DNA from: an uncultured Lachnospiraceae bacterium
Lineage (GTDB): Bacteria > Bacillota > Clostridia > Lachnospirales > Lachnospiraceae
Length of the DNA: 17,960 nt
NCBI GenBank assembly: GCA_910578335.1
Contig: CAJTPU010000034.1
Coordinates: 1 to 17,960 of the forward strand
Direction: 5' to 3'
Shown here in pieces: positions 7,203 to 13,876 of the stretch. The notes under the pieces are model-generated. The model worked only from the letters and a program-made list of their open reading frames with translations, did no database searches and had not been told where the DNA came from. Made by a program: the position numbers and the translations under genes. How positions within the stretch are numbered: position 1 is the stretch's first letter; each line of letters opens with the position of its first letter.

Positions 7203-9285
7203 ATACTTTACGCTTCCTTTCTTTTTTTACAAATCCAATGCTTGTCGCACAAATCACCTTATCAAACAGCATGAACATGGCGGGCAGTACCAGAATCACA
7301 CTGCACATACTGATGATGGCGCCTCTTGCCATCAGGCTGCACAATGCGCTGATAATATCCACATCCGAGTAAATTGCCACGCCAAAGGTTGCAGAAAACA
7401 GCCCCATCGCGCTTACGATAATAGAAGGCACCGATACCTTAAGTGCATTTCCCACAGCCGTCCGTTTGTCCTGCCCTTCATACCGCTCGTTCTTGTAACG
7501 GGTTGTCATCAGAATGGCATAATCCACTGTCGCGCCAAGCTGAATGGTACTAATACAGATAGGTGCAATAAAGGGAAGCGATGTCCCCAGGTAATGCGCC
7601 ATTCCAAGGTTGATAAAAATAGAAAACTCAATCACAGCCACAAGGATAAACGGCAAGGTAATACTTTTTTCCACCAGCGCAATGATAATAAAAATTGCCA
7701 CAATAGAAACCGCATTGACAACTTTAAAATCCTCGTCCGTTATCTCAATCAAGTCTTTTGTACAGGGCGCCTCTCCAATCAGCATACCCGCCGGGTCATA
7801 TTTCTTCAAAATAGCATTTAACTCCGCAATCTGGGCATTTACCTCGTCGCTCGCCGTCTTATACTCGGAATTTACCAGCAAAAGCTCCCATTTATCGCTT
7901 TTTAATACACTGCTGACAGACTGCGGAAGCATTTCCTCCGGCACCAGAGAGCCAAGTACCGACTCCATACCCAGCGCATATTTGATGCCGTCCACAGCTT
8001 CCATTTCTGCAAGCATCTGCCGTACCTCCTGCGCCGGTACGCTTGCATTGACAAGCACCATATGCGTCGCCCCCACACCAAAGCTTTCCTGCAGCTTTGT
8101 ATTGGCAATCACATACTCCATATCCTTCGGCAGACTGTCGCCCAAATCATAATAAACCTCTTGATTGGTTTTACTGTAGCCGATATACGCCGGCGCCAGT
8201 ATCATAAAAAACAACGCAATGAATATCCAAAACTTTCCTGTGACAAAGCCGGACAGGTGCTGCGCCTGCGGTATCAGGGATTTGTGATGGGTTTTATTTA
8301 AAAGCTTATCCAGCGCCAGTATCATTGCCGGAAGCGTGGTGATGCAGCCGATAACGCCGAGCACAACGCCTTTCGCCATTACAACACCCAAATCCATGCC
8401 CAGCGTATAGCTCATAAAGCAAAGTGCAATAAAGCCTGCCACCGTGGTAATCGAGCTTCCCACCACGGAGGAAATCGTTTTGCCGATTGCCTCTGCCATG
8501 GCGGTTTTGTTATCCCGACAATCCTGTTTCTGCTCCTCATAGCTGTGCCACAAAAAAATGGAATAATCCATGGTAACGGCAAGCTGCAGCACTGCGGAGA
8601 GCGCCTTTGTCAGGTAAGAAATTTCACCCAGAAAATAGTTGGTTCCCATATTGAGCAGAATTGCCATGCCAATGCTTATCAAGAACACAAAGGGAATAAT
8701 CCAGTTGTCCATAAACAGCATCATGGCAGCACAGGCAAGCAAAACCGCCAACCCCACATAGAGGGGCTCCTCCTTTTCACACAAATCCCGTAAATCCGTA
8801 ACCATGGCAGACATGCCTGCAACAAAGCACTGTTTGCCGGCAATACTGCGGATTCGACTGATTGCCTCCATGGTATCGTCCTCTGAAGTTGACGTGTCAA
8901 AGAAAACCGCCAGAAGCGTCGCATTTCCCGCATTAAACGCTTCATAATATTTATCCGGCAGGATTTCCAACGGTACTGATATATCCATCAGGCTGTCATA
9001 CCAGAGTACCGTATCCACATGCTCTACTTCCTCAATAGAAGCCTTCAGCGCCGCCACCTCTTTGGGCTTCATATCTTCCACAATGACAAAAGAAAATGCG
9101 CCCTTCCCAAAATCCTCCATCAAAATATCCTGCCCTGTTACCGTATCAATATCCTTTGGCAGATACGTCAGCATGTCATAATTGATTCTGGTGCTTTCCA
9201 TCCCGATAACGGAGGGTATCAGCAAAAGCACCGCCAGAATCAGGATTGGTATCCGGTATTTTACAACCGCTTTTCCAAATTTCAT
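7186..9285 (-). CDS. MMPL/RND-superfamily transporter
   Basis: The 699-residue membrane protein has two similar halves. Each has one N-terminal membrane helix (KYRIPILILAVLLLIPSVIG, and FWIFIALFFMILAPAYIG), a large extracellular domain, and a bundle of five or so helices. Each bundle has the MMPL/RND proton-relay Asp-Tyr pair: TMDYSIFLWHSYEE in the first and ATVDYAILMTTRYKNE in the second. In this family such proteins export lipids, glycolipids or antimicrobial compounds by proton antiport; the substrate here cannot be read from sequence. The start is the ATG at 9285, with GGAGG four bases upstream, rather than the in-frame GTG at 9309. Its ATG overlaps the stop of the DUF308 gene as ATGA, so it is translationally coupled on that side, and on the other side it overlaps the secreted repeat protein. 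Confidence 0.9.
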   Translation of the reverse strand: MKFGKAVVKYRIPILILAVLLLIPSVIGMESTRINYDMLTYLPKDIDTVTGQDILMEDFGKGAFSFVIVEDMKPKEVAALKASIEEVEHVDTVLWYDSLMDISVPLEILPDKYYEAFNAGNATLLAVFFDTSTSEDDTMEAISRIRSIAGKQCFVAGMSAMVTDLRDLCEKEEPLYVGLAVLLACAAMMLFMDNWIIPFVFLISIGMAILLNMGTNYFLGEISYLTKALSAVLQLAVTMDYSIFLWHSYEEQKQDCRDNKTAMAEAIGKTISSVVGSSITTVAGFIALCFMSYTLGMDLGVVMAKGVVLGVIGCITTLPAMILALDKLLNKTHHKSLIPQAQHLSGFVTGKFWIFIALFFMILAPAYIGYSKTNQEVYYDLGDSLPKDMEYVIANTKLQESFGVGATHMVLVNASVPAQEVRQMLAEMEAVDGIKYALGMESVLGSLVPEEMLPQSVSSVLKSDKWELLLVNSEYKTASDEVNAQIAELNAILKKYDPAGMLIGEAPCTKDLIEITDEDFKVVNAVSIVAIFIIIALVEKSITLPFILVAVIEFSIFINLGMAHYLGTSLPFIAPICISTIQLGATVDYAILMTTRYKNERYEGQDKRTAVGNALKVSVPSIIVSAMGLFSATFGVAIYSDVDIISALCSLMARGAIISMCSVILVLPAMFMLFDKVICATSIGFVKKERKRKVYVECQ

Positions 9286-9908
9286 TTTTCCTCCATTCCT
9301 TTCCCGCACAGGCCTTCCTCTATCATATAAGCCTGCCGCGTATGAAAATTTGCCGCCCTATTGGGTTTGCCGCCTTTGACCGCGCATACCGCAATACTCA
9401 GGTTCAGCGCGCCGTCCAAAAGAAAAGCAGCGCCCGCTGCCAACGTCATATTTTCCGTTCGGACAGCCGGATAGAACACAAGCAAAACGCCCACACCACT
9501 GGCAAGAAGTGCAAAGCTTCCGATAAGCCACCATGGTTTTATGCCAAATCTTTTTGCATCCGCCGCTGTCTGCAGCTTTAAAAGTCCGTCCGTCAGAGTC
9601 AATATGCCAAAAAGCTGCTCAAAACGGCGCGGGCTGCCGCCTTCCTTTGCCAACATAAATATTCCGATGACCGCTGCAAACAATCCCATGGCAAAGTCAA
9701 ACTGAAAAGCAAGCTGGTATATATCTTTTGAAAAATAGCCGGTCAGCTTGACGGCGCCGCACACTAACAGCAGACCGCCGCAGACATTAGTCAGCGCTGC
9801 GGCAGATACCTTCCTGTAGCACAGAAGAAATACGCCCATCACGCAGAATACAGCGGATATCAGCATGTATCCTATTTTGGCAAAACGTACGGTTTTTGCG
9901 GTATTCAT
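9282..9908 (-). CDS. DUF308/HdeD-like membrane protein
   Basis: This 208-residue protein has about six hydrophobic helices in pairs (about 10-30, 38-58, 68-88, 98-112, 126-146, 152-174). Short loops carry Gly-rich turns such as NVCGGLLLVCGAVKLTGYF and LLDGALNLSIAV, typical of the DUF308/HdeD group of small integral membrane proteins with unknown biochemical role (HdeD is linked to acid stress in E. coli). The tail after residue 180 is hydrophilic. It is the first gene of the envelope operon. AAAGGAGG lies 10 bases before the ATG, and its final codons (ATG GAG GAA AAA TGA) supply the ribosome binding site and overlapping ATG of the transporter gene. Its role in the operon is probably structural or regulatory for the transporter; that is inference. 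Confidence 0.8.
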   Translation of the reverse strand: MNTAKTVRFAKIGYMLISAVFCVMGVFLLCYRKVSAAALTNVCGGLLLVCGAVKLTGYFSKDIYQLAFQFDFAMGLFAAVIGIFMLAKEGGSPRRFEQLFGILTLTDGLLKLQTAADAKRFGIKPWWLIGSFALLASGVGVLLVFYPAVRTENMTLAAGAAFLLDGALNLSIAVCAVKGGKPNRAANFHTRQAYMIEEGLCGKGMEEK

Positions 9909-9932
9909 AAGTTCCTCGCCTCCTTTGCCCTT

Positions 9933-9960
9933 ATTCTATCCATCCCTACCGCCCTTGCAA
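9933..9960 (-). promoter_or_regulatory. Promoter of the DUF308-MMPL-xxxLxxG operon
   Basis: On the minus strand TTGCAA (9960-9955), a 16-base spacer and TAGAAT (9938-9933) lie between the regulator's terminator and the operon's first ribosome binding site. No copy of the GATATA/TATATC palindrome found in front of the TetR gene is visible here, so direct repression by that regulator is not shown. Confidence 0.5.
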
Positions 9961-9971
9961 ACAGACAACAA

Positions 9972-10003
9972 AAGAGCGGTGTACAAAATTCGTACACCGC
10001 TTT
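9972..10003 (-). terminator. Hairpin terminator after the TetR-family gene
   Basis: A 10-bp perfect inverted repeat, AGCGGTGTAC (9975-9984) with GTACACCGCT (9992-10001), loop of 7, lies 43 bases after the regulator's stop. The minus-strand tail is CTTTTGTTGT, a modest T tract, so termination may be partial and let the regulator transcript run into the transporter operon. Confidence 0.6.
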
Positions 10004-10045
10004 CTGATTATCTGAAATTTATGCATTTGGAGCAAAATGCCCAAA

Positions 10046-10600
10046 TCAGCCCTCCGCCCTCTTAAGCGCTTCCTCGATATTTCCTTTTAACATCACGCCC
10101 AGCCGCCTGATAAGCGGCTCCGGCGCATACTTCATACCACTGTTCAGCCAGTCAAGCGTCATACCCACCAACGCTGATTTATAAAAATCCGCTATCAGTT
10201 TTTTGTCCTCCTCCTTTGCCTTGCTGCCAGCCGCTGCCGCCTCCACATACTGCCGCATAACGTCTCCGGCAACATGGTACAGGTACTTTTCTACCTCTTC
10301 CCGCCGTACTGAATTGTATATATGATACACGACTTTCTTATTCTGCAGGGCAAACTGCGCTCCTTCGATAAAACCCTCCTCCCACGAGACTACAGTCTCC
10401 TGCTTCAGGAGAACCTTCTCCGCTTCCGCATTCAGTATCTGCTTTACCAGACTGGGAATGTCCTCAAAATGATAATAAAAAGTATTGCGGTTAATGCCGC
10501 AATCCTCCACAATATCCTTAATCGTAATTTTATCCAGCGGTCTTTCATTCAAAAGCTTTATCAAAGACTCCACTATCGCCTTTTGCGTAAACTGTGCCAT
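10046..10600 (-). CDS. TetR/AcrR-family transcriptional regulator
   Basis: The 184-residue protein has an N-terminal helix-turn-helix (about 5-50, with KITIKDIVEDCGINRNTFYYHF, i.e. ITIKDIVEDCGI then NRNTFYYHF), the most conserved signature of TetR repressors, and a helical ligand/dimer domain of the type seen in DhaS-like members (TetR_C_8). The true start is the ATG at 10600, with GGAGG six bases upstream; the frame stays open 53 codons further but that part is not TetR-like. It sits directly upstream of, and in the same direction as, the DUF308-MMPL-xxxLxxG operon, the usual arrangement for a regulator that senses a transported compound. A palindrome at 10628-10651 next to its own -10 box suggests autoregulation. 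Confidence 0.9.
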   Translation of the reverse strand: MAQFTQKAIVESLIKLLNERPLDKITIKDIVEDCGINRNTFYYHFEDIPSLVKQILNAEAEKVLLKQETVVSWEEGFIEGAQFALQNKKVVYHIYNSVRREEVEKYLYHVAGDVMRQYVEAAAAGSKAKEEDKKLIADFYKSALVGMTLDWLNSGMKYAPEPLIRRLGVMLKGNIEEALKRAEG

Positions 10601-10627
10601 CACACACCTCCGCCTGCATCCGTCACA

Positions 10628-10651
10628 CCGGATATACTCATATATATCTGG
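10628..10651. promoter_or_regulatory. Palindromic operator, probably bound by the TetR regulator
   Basis: A 24-base imperfect palindrome has perfect GATATA (10631-10636) and TATATC (10643-10648) half-sites six bases apart, with outer CC/GG pairs. It starts four bases downstream of the TATAAT of the tetR promoter, covering the likely transcription start, a classic place for repression. Confidence 0.55.
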
Positions 10652-10654
10652 AAA

Positions 10655-10685
10655 ATTATAGCACAAAAAGCCCGTCAAAGTCCAA
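10655..10685 (-). promoter_or_regulatory. Promoter of the TetR-family gene
   Basis: On the minus strand TATAAT (10660-10655) is preceded by TGC, making an extended -10 element. TTGGAC (10685-10680) is the best -35, at a long 19-base spacing, so the extended -10 probably carries the activity. Confidence 0.55.
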
Positions 10686-10705
10686 TGAACAAATTCTAAA
10701 GTGTG

Positions 10706-10734
10706 TTGGCATATCCGCATTTTCCTGTTATAAT
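10706..10734 (+). promoter_or_regulatory. Strong promoter of the DUF1848-GNAT-UDG group
   Basis: TTGGCA (10706-10711), a 17-base spacer and TATAAT (10729-10734) preceded by TGT make a near-consensus sigma-A promoter with an extended -10. It fires away from the tetR promoter and leaves a leader of about 90 bases before the DUF1848 start. Confidence 0.75.
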
Positions 10735-10833
10735 AAAATCTCATCATGCAGAATGACAATTAAACGTACCTGCTTACAAGGTGTCTCAACAGGAAAGTTC
10801 GTGTAAAAAACACAGGCAGAAATGAGGACTGAA

Positions 10834-11787
10834 ATGATTTTAAGCGTCAGCCGCCGAACAGATATCCCCAATTATTATTCCGAATGGTTTTTAAACAGAA
10901 TAAAGGAAGGATACTTATATGTCCGCAACCCGATAAACATACATCAAATCAGCAAAATCACTTTATCTCCAAAGGTAATAGACTGTATTGTTTTTTGGAC
11001 CAAAAATCCCCAGCCAATGCTTGCAAGGTTACATGAGCTGGAGCCTTACCCTTACTATTTTCAATTTACGCTTACCGGTTATGGCAATGACATAGAGCAG
11101 CATGTGCCGCACAAGAAAGAAACCATAATTCCGGCATTCCAGACATTATCCCGCAAAATCGGCAAAGAAAGAGTCATATGGAGATACGACCCTATTATCT
11201 TTACCGACAAGTATAGCCCTGCATATCATGTAAAAGCCTTTGCACAAATTGCAGAAAAATTACACGGATGCACCTCCAAATGCGTTATTAGTTTTGTCGA
11301 TATTTATACGAAAAATATCAAAAGCATGAACGCCTTACACCCTTTTTCTCTTCCCGAAAACGACTTACGTGCCTTTTTAAGAGAAATTGTTTTTATTGCC
11401 CAAAAGCATGATATAAAAATTGCAAGCTGTGCCGAAACCATTGATTTATCCTCCTGCAAAATAGAGCACAATTGTTGTATTGACAAGGAATTAATTGAAA
11501 AAATAATTGGCTGCAAAATACAGGCAAAGAAAGATAAGAATCAAAGAGAAGCCTGCGGCTGCATGGAGAGCATCGACATAGGCACATACAATACCTGTAA
11601 AAACGGCTGCCTGTATTGCTACGCAAACCACAGTGAAGAAAGCGTTTCTCAAAACTGCAGATTATATGATGTAAATTCTCCGCTTTTATGCGGCAAGATT
11701 ACAAAAGATGATAAAATTACGGAGAAGAGAGGAAAATCATGGAAGGAAACACAGTTGACTATCTGGGATTCCCTACTTCAAAATTGA
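10834..11787 (+). CDS. DUF1848 family protein with C-terminal cysteine cluster
   Basis: The 317-residue protein opens with MILSVSRRTDIP and WFLNRIKEGYLYVRNP, the hallmark of DUF1848, and continues with VFWTKNPQPML, FQFTLTGYG and VIWRYDPIIFT, strands of a barrel-like core. Near the C-terminus are CGC and then TCKNGCLYCYAN, a Cx3Cx2C cluster like the [4Fe-4S] ligands of radical SAM enzymes but at the opposite end of the protein. The biochemical activity is not established; a metal-cluster enzyme related to radical SAM or photoproduct-lyase folds is plausible. The start at 10834 is preferred over the in-frame ATG at 10822 because it matches the family N-terminus and has AGGA at good spacing. It is first in the plus-strand group, 58 bases before the acetyltransferase. 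Confidence 0.85.
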   Translation: MILSVSRRTDIPNYYSEWFLNRIKEGYLYVRNPINIHQISKITLSPKVIDCIVFWTKNPQPMLARLHELEPYPYYFQFTLTGYGNDIEQHVPHKKETIIPAFQTLSRKIGKERVIWRYDPIIFTDKYSPAYHVKAFAQIAEKLHGCTSKCVISFVDIYTKNIKSMNALHPFSLPENDLRAFLREIVFIAQKHDIKIASCAETIDLSSCKIEHNCCIDKELIEKIIGCKIQAKKDKNQREACGCMESIDIGTYNTCKNGCLYCYANHSEESVSQNCRLYDVNSPLLCGKITKDDKITEKRGKSWKETQLTIWDSLLQN

Positions 11788-11845
11788 TAAACGGATTGTC
11801 CCAAAATTATAGAGGAATCTTCTATCCGAAAGAGAGGAAAAAATT

Positions 11846-12406
11846 ATGAAACATTATGGAACGCAAAGATTAGAAACAGACAGACTGATTTTAAGAAAAT
11901 ATGTGAATTCAGATGCTGCGGCAATGTATCAAAACTGGGCTTCTGACAAAGAAGTCACCAAATTTCTGACATGGCCGACACATTCCAGCATGGAAGTCAG
12001 CCAATACGTAATAAACGACTGGGTAAATCAATATTCCAGCGAATCCTATTATCATTGGGCTATTGTACTCAAGGACAATGGAGACATGCCGATTGGCGAT
12101 ATTGCCGTAATCGATATAAAAGAAAATACTGCAACGACACATATCGGTTACTGCATCGGAAGAACCTGGTGGCACAAGGGGATTACCTCAGAAGCGCTAA
12201 ATGCTGTTATGAACTTTCTTTTTGATACCGTAGGTGTAAATCGAATTGAAGCAAGACATGACCCCAGAAACGCCAATTCCGGTAAAGTAATGCAAAAATG
12301 CGGAATGCAGTACGAGGGAACTTTGCGAAGTTCGGATTACAACAATCAAGGAGTTTGTGATGCGTGCTATTATGCATTGTTAAAGTCGGATAGAAAAACG
12401 CAGTAA
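11846..12406 (+). CDS. GNAT N-acetyltransferase, RimJ/RimL type
   Basis: This 186-residue protein matches the RimJ/RimL (Acetyltransf_3) branch: TQRLETDRLILRKYVNSDA at the N-terminus, GYCIGRTWWHKGITSEAL (about 107-124) forming the acetyl-CoA loop (a variant of the Q/R-x-x-G-x-G/A motif, here HKGIT), and ARHDPRNANSGKVMQKCGM (about 137-155), the Asn-x-x-Ser plus KxGF-like C-terminal signature. The enzyme would move an acetyl group from acetyl-CoA to an amine, in this branch often a protein N-terminus or an antibiotic or metabolite; the acceptor is not predictable here. AGAGG precedes the ATG by about 8 bases. It lies between DUF1848 and the glycosylase-like gene with short gaps, so it is likely cotranscribed. 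Confidence 0.88.
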   Translation: MKHYGTQRLETDRLILRKYVNSDAAAMYQNWASDKEVTKFLTWPTHSSMEVSQYVINDWVNQYSSESYYHWAIVLKDNGDMPIGDIAVIDIKENTATTHIGYCIGRTWWHKGITSEALNAVMNFLFDTVGVNRIEARHDPRNANSGKVMQKCGMQYEGTLRSSDYNNQGVCDACYYALLKSDRKTQ

Positions 12407-12481
12407 ATTGCGAATTTTGGATATTCGTTTGTAAAAGCGTAACAAGAGCAAACTAAAGAATTCGTAAAACAGGAAAAACAG

Positions 12482-13147
12482 ATGAATTTAAAAGATTTAA
12501 CCAAAGAATATGATAAGCTTCAAAAAAAATATGGTGCCAAAGAATTAGATTCTATTTACAATGGCGGTTGTGATAGTAATCCTGATATATGTTTTGTATT
12601 TATGAATCCGACAGGACGAAATATTGCCTCGTCAAAGAACTGGAAAGGTTTAAAATCACCTTGGATTGGTACAAAAAACATCTGGGATTTATTTGTTGAA
12701 TTAGATTTATTAGATAAAGAAATATATTCTACTATAAAATCTAAAAAAGGCAGTGAATGGACAGAAGAATTTGCTGAAAGAGTTTATGAGGACGTAAAGA
12801 AACATAAATATTTTATAACGAATCTTGGAAAGTGCACTCAAGTTGATGCCAGAGAACTGCCGGATTCCGTTTATAAAGAGTATTTGCATCTTTTAAAACA
12901 AGAATTTAATATTATTCATCCTAAAGTTATTATTTTATTCGGTAATCAAGTGAGTTCTATTGTATTAGACGAAAAAATTTCCGTTTCACAGGTTAGAAAA
13001 AAGTGCTTTGTAAAAGATATGAATGGTACAAAATATAAATTTTATTCAGTTTATTATCCTGTTGGCAATGGGCGTTTTAATATAGATAAATCTATTGAAG
13101 ATATAAAGTGGATTATTGAAAATGAATTAGCCATTTATACGTGTTAA
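12482..13147 (+). CDS. Uracil-DNA glycosylase superfamily protein
   Basis: The 221-residue protein follows the UDG fold order: a first strand with a Gly/Pro loop, ICFVFMNPTGRN (36-47, in the place of GEAPG), then SPWIGTKNIWDLFVELDL (about 59-76), FITNLGKC (111-118, in the place of ITNVVKC), IIHPKVIILFGN (144-155) and VYYPVGNGRFN (190-200), in the place of the HP-containing motif. The catalytic Asp/Asn of the first loop and the His of the last motif are not obvious, so activity on uracil is uncertain. No iron-sulfur Cys set of family 4 UDGs is evident. The coding DNA is much more AT-rich than its neighbours, hinting at horizontal gain. Its start has no strong GGAGG (weak AGGAAAA upstream), unlike most genes here. 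It is last in the plus-strand group and ends before a strong hairpin. Confidence 0.75.
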   Translation: MNLKDLTKEYDKLQKKYGAKELDSIYNGGCDSNPDICFVFMNPTGRNIASSKNWKGLKSPWIGTKNIWDLFVELDLLDKEIYSTIKSKKGSEWTEEFAERVYEDVKKHKYFITNLGKCTQVDARELPDSVYKEYLHLLKQEFNIIHPKVIILFGNQVSSIVLDEKISVSQVRKKCFVKDMNGTKYKFYSVYYPVGNGRFNIDKSIEDIKWIIENELAIYTC

Positions 13148-13232
13148 AACCTTCTCCCATGCCGATGACTTTACCGGAAATGATACTTTTTTTATAAGTA
13201 CATTACTTTTTCTCATAGTATAACCAAATAAA

Positions 13233-13276
13233 AAAACCGTGGTTTTCCCACATTTTAAAAGGAAAACCACGGTTTT
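13233..13276. terminator. Bidirectional terminator between the UDG-like gene and the tRNA remnant
   Basis: A perfect 16-bp stem, AAAACCGTGGTTTTCC (13233-13248) with its complement (13261-13276), has a 12-base loop. On the minus strand it is followed by a run of T (complement of A13236-13230) and on the plus strand by TTTTATAA. It can stop the plus-strand group, and on the minus strand it sits where the terminator of the tRNA gene would be. Confidence 0.85.
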
Positions 13277-13294
13277 ATAAGCCTTATCCATAAA

Positions 13295-13317
13295 AGCAGC
13301 TAGCGGGAATCGAACCC
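13295..13317 (-). other. tRNA 3'-end remnant, probable attR of a prophage
   Basis: On the minus strand this reads GGGTTCGATTCCCGC followed by TAGCTGCT: a T-loop, the 3' strand of the T-stem, a 7-base acceptor strand and a discriminator base. The 5' strand of the T-stem is not complete (TTGGG where GCGGG is needed) and no D- or anticodon arm precedes it, so this is only the end of a tRNA gene. That is typical of the displaced target half left at one junction after site-specific integration. The tRNA identity cannot be read from this part. Confidence 0.65.
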
Positions 13318-13366
13318 AATAAATTTAGGTCTATATATCTAGCAAATAAGCCATTTGCCAAATACT

Positions 13367-13390
13367 ATGACAAATTTCATGACAAAATTT
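13367..13390. repeat. Tandem 12-bp repeats, possible integrase arm sites
   Basis: ATGACAAATTTC (13367-13378) is followed directly by ATGACAAAATTT (13379-13390). They lie about 50 bases inside the tRNA remnant on the prophage side, where tyrosine integrases bind short direct repeats. The rest of 13318-13453 is AT-rich and holds no gene that I can see. Confidence 0.45.
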
Positions 13391-13453
13391 ATATTTTATA
13401 AAAAAAGATAGCGCCCTCTCCATTTGGACAAAGCACTGTCTCTTTTCTTCCTT

Positions 13454-13669
13454 TTACTTCCTGTCGCTTATCCCCAGCAGGTAATCCGAAGATACATCGT
13501 ACAACTCACACAGCCTGTAGACCATTACTATGGGCATGGCATTTGTTCCCGTCTCATACCTTGAGTATACCCTCTGGTCTATCTGCAAACTTGCCGCCAC
13601 CTGTTTCTGCCCGTAGTCATGGTCCTCGCGAAGCTCCCTCATCCTGCGCAGGTATTTTTTACTGTCCAT
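13454..13669 (-). CDS. Small XRE-family helix-turn-helix regulator
   Basis: The 71-residue protein is essentially one Cro/C1-type domain: MRELREDHDYGQKQVAASL, then LQIDQRVYSRYETGTNAMP (recognition helix and the YE-x-G turn), and LCELYDVSSDYLLGISDRK. There is no ligand or oligomer domain. The start at 13669 fits the domain boundary and has AGAGG about 10 bases upstream; the frame is open 54 codons further but that stretch is not domain-like. It lies nearest the att remnant within the prophage. A TACAAT -10 (13713-13708) and two TACTACAGAA repeats 20 bases apart (13721-13730 and 13741-13750) lie just upstream, so it probably regulates itself. It may control lysogeny or simply be cargo. Confidence 0.85.
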   Translation of the reverse strand: MDSKKYLRRMRELREDHDYGQKQVAASLQIDQRVYSRYETGTNAMPIVMVYRLCELYDVSSDYLLGISDRK

Positions 13670-13707
13670 TGCCGTAACACCTCTTTTCTTTTGTTTTGGA
13701 TGCCCTG

Positions 13708-13750
13708 ATTGTACCATCGTTACTACAGAAAAGAGGATTTTACTACAGAA
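13708..13750 (-). promoter_or_regulatory. Promoter and direct-repeat operator of the small XRE gene
   Basis: TACAAT on the minus strand (13713-13708) has a poor -35. Two exact 10-base repeats, TACTACAGAA on the plus strand (13721-13730 and 13741-13750), flank the -35 position with a 20-base period, that is two helix turns, so two bound dimers would sit on the same face. Confidence 0.5.
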
Positions 13751-13833
13751 CTGGTATATTTTCCTTGAAACATCGTGGGAGTTATGCCCTTTGAGCTTTT
13801 TTGCCTGTACATGTATGGTAATATAATTCATGC

Positions 13834-13860
13834 AAAAAGAGCCACCAAAGTGACTCTTTT
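13834..13860 (-). terminator. Terminator after the prophage membrane-protein gene
   Basis: AAAAGAGCCAC (13835-13845) pairs with GTGACTCTTTT (13850-13860) with one mismatch and a 4-base loop. The minus-strand tail is five T. It lies 16 bases past the stop at 13877. Confidence 0.7.
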
Positions 13861-13876
13861 CTGCTTTTAGTCAGAA

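Noticed and set aside
7120..7821. Plus-strand 233-codon frame
   Set aside because: It is opposite the conserved C-terminus of the MMPL transporter; the product is His/Asn-rich shadow sequence with no family.
10601..10759. Upstream extension of the TetR frame by 53 codons
   Set aside because: It covers the operator and promoter of the gene and overlaps the divergent promoter; the residues are not TetR-like.
13295..13317. Complete tRNA gene
   Set aside because: There are no D-arm, anticodon arm or matching 5' acceptor strand; only the T-arm and 3' acceptor strand are present.
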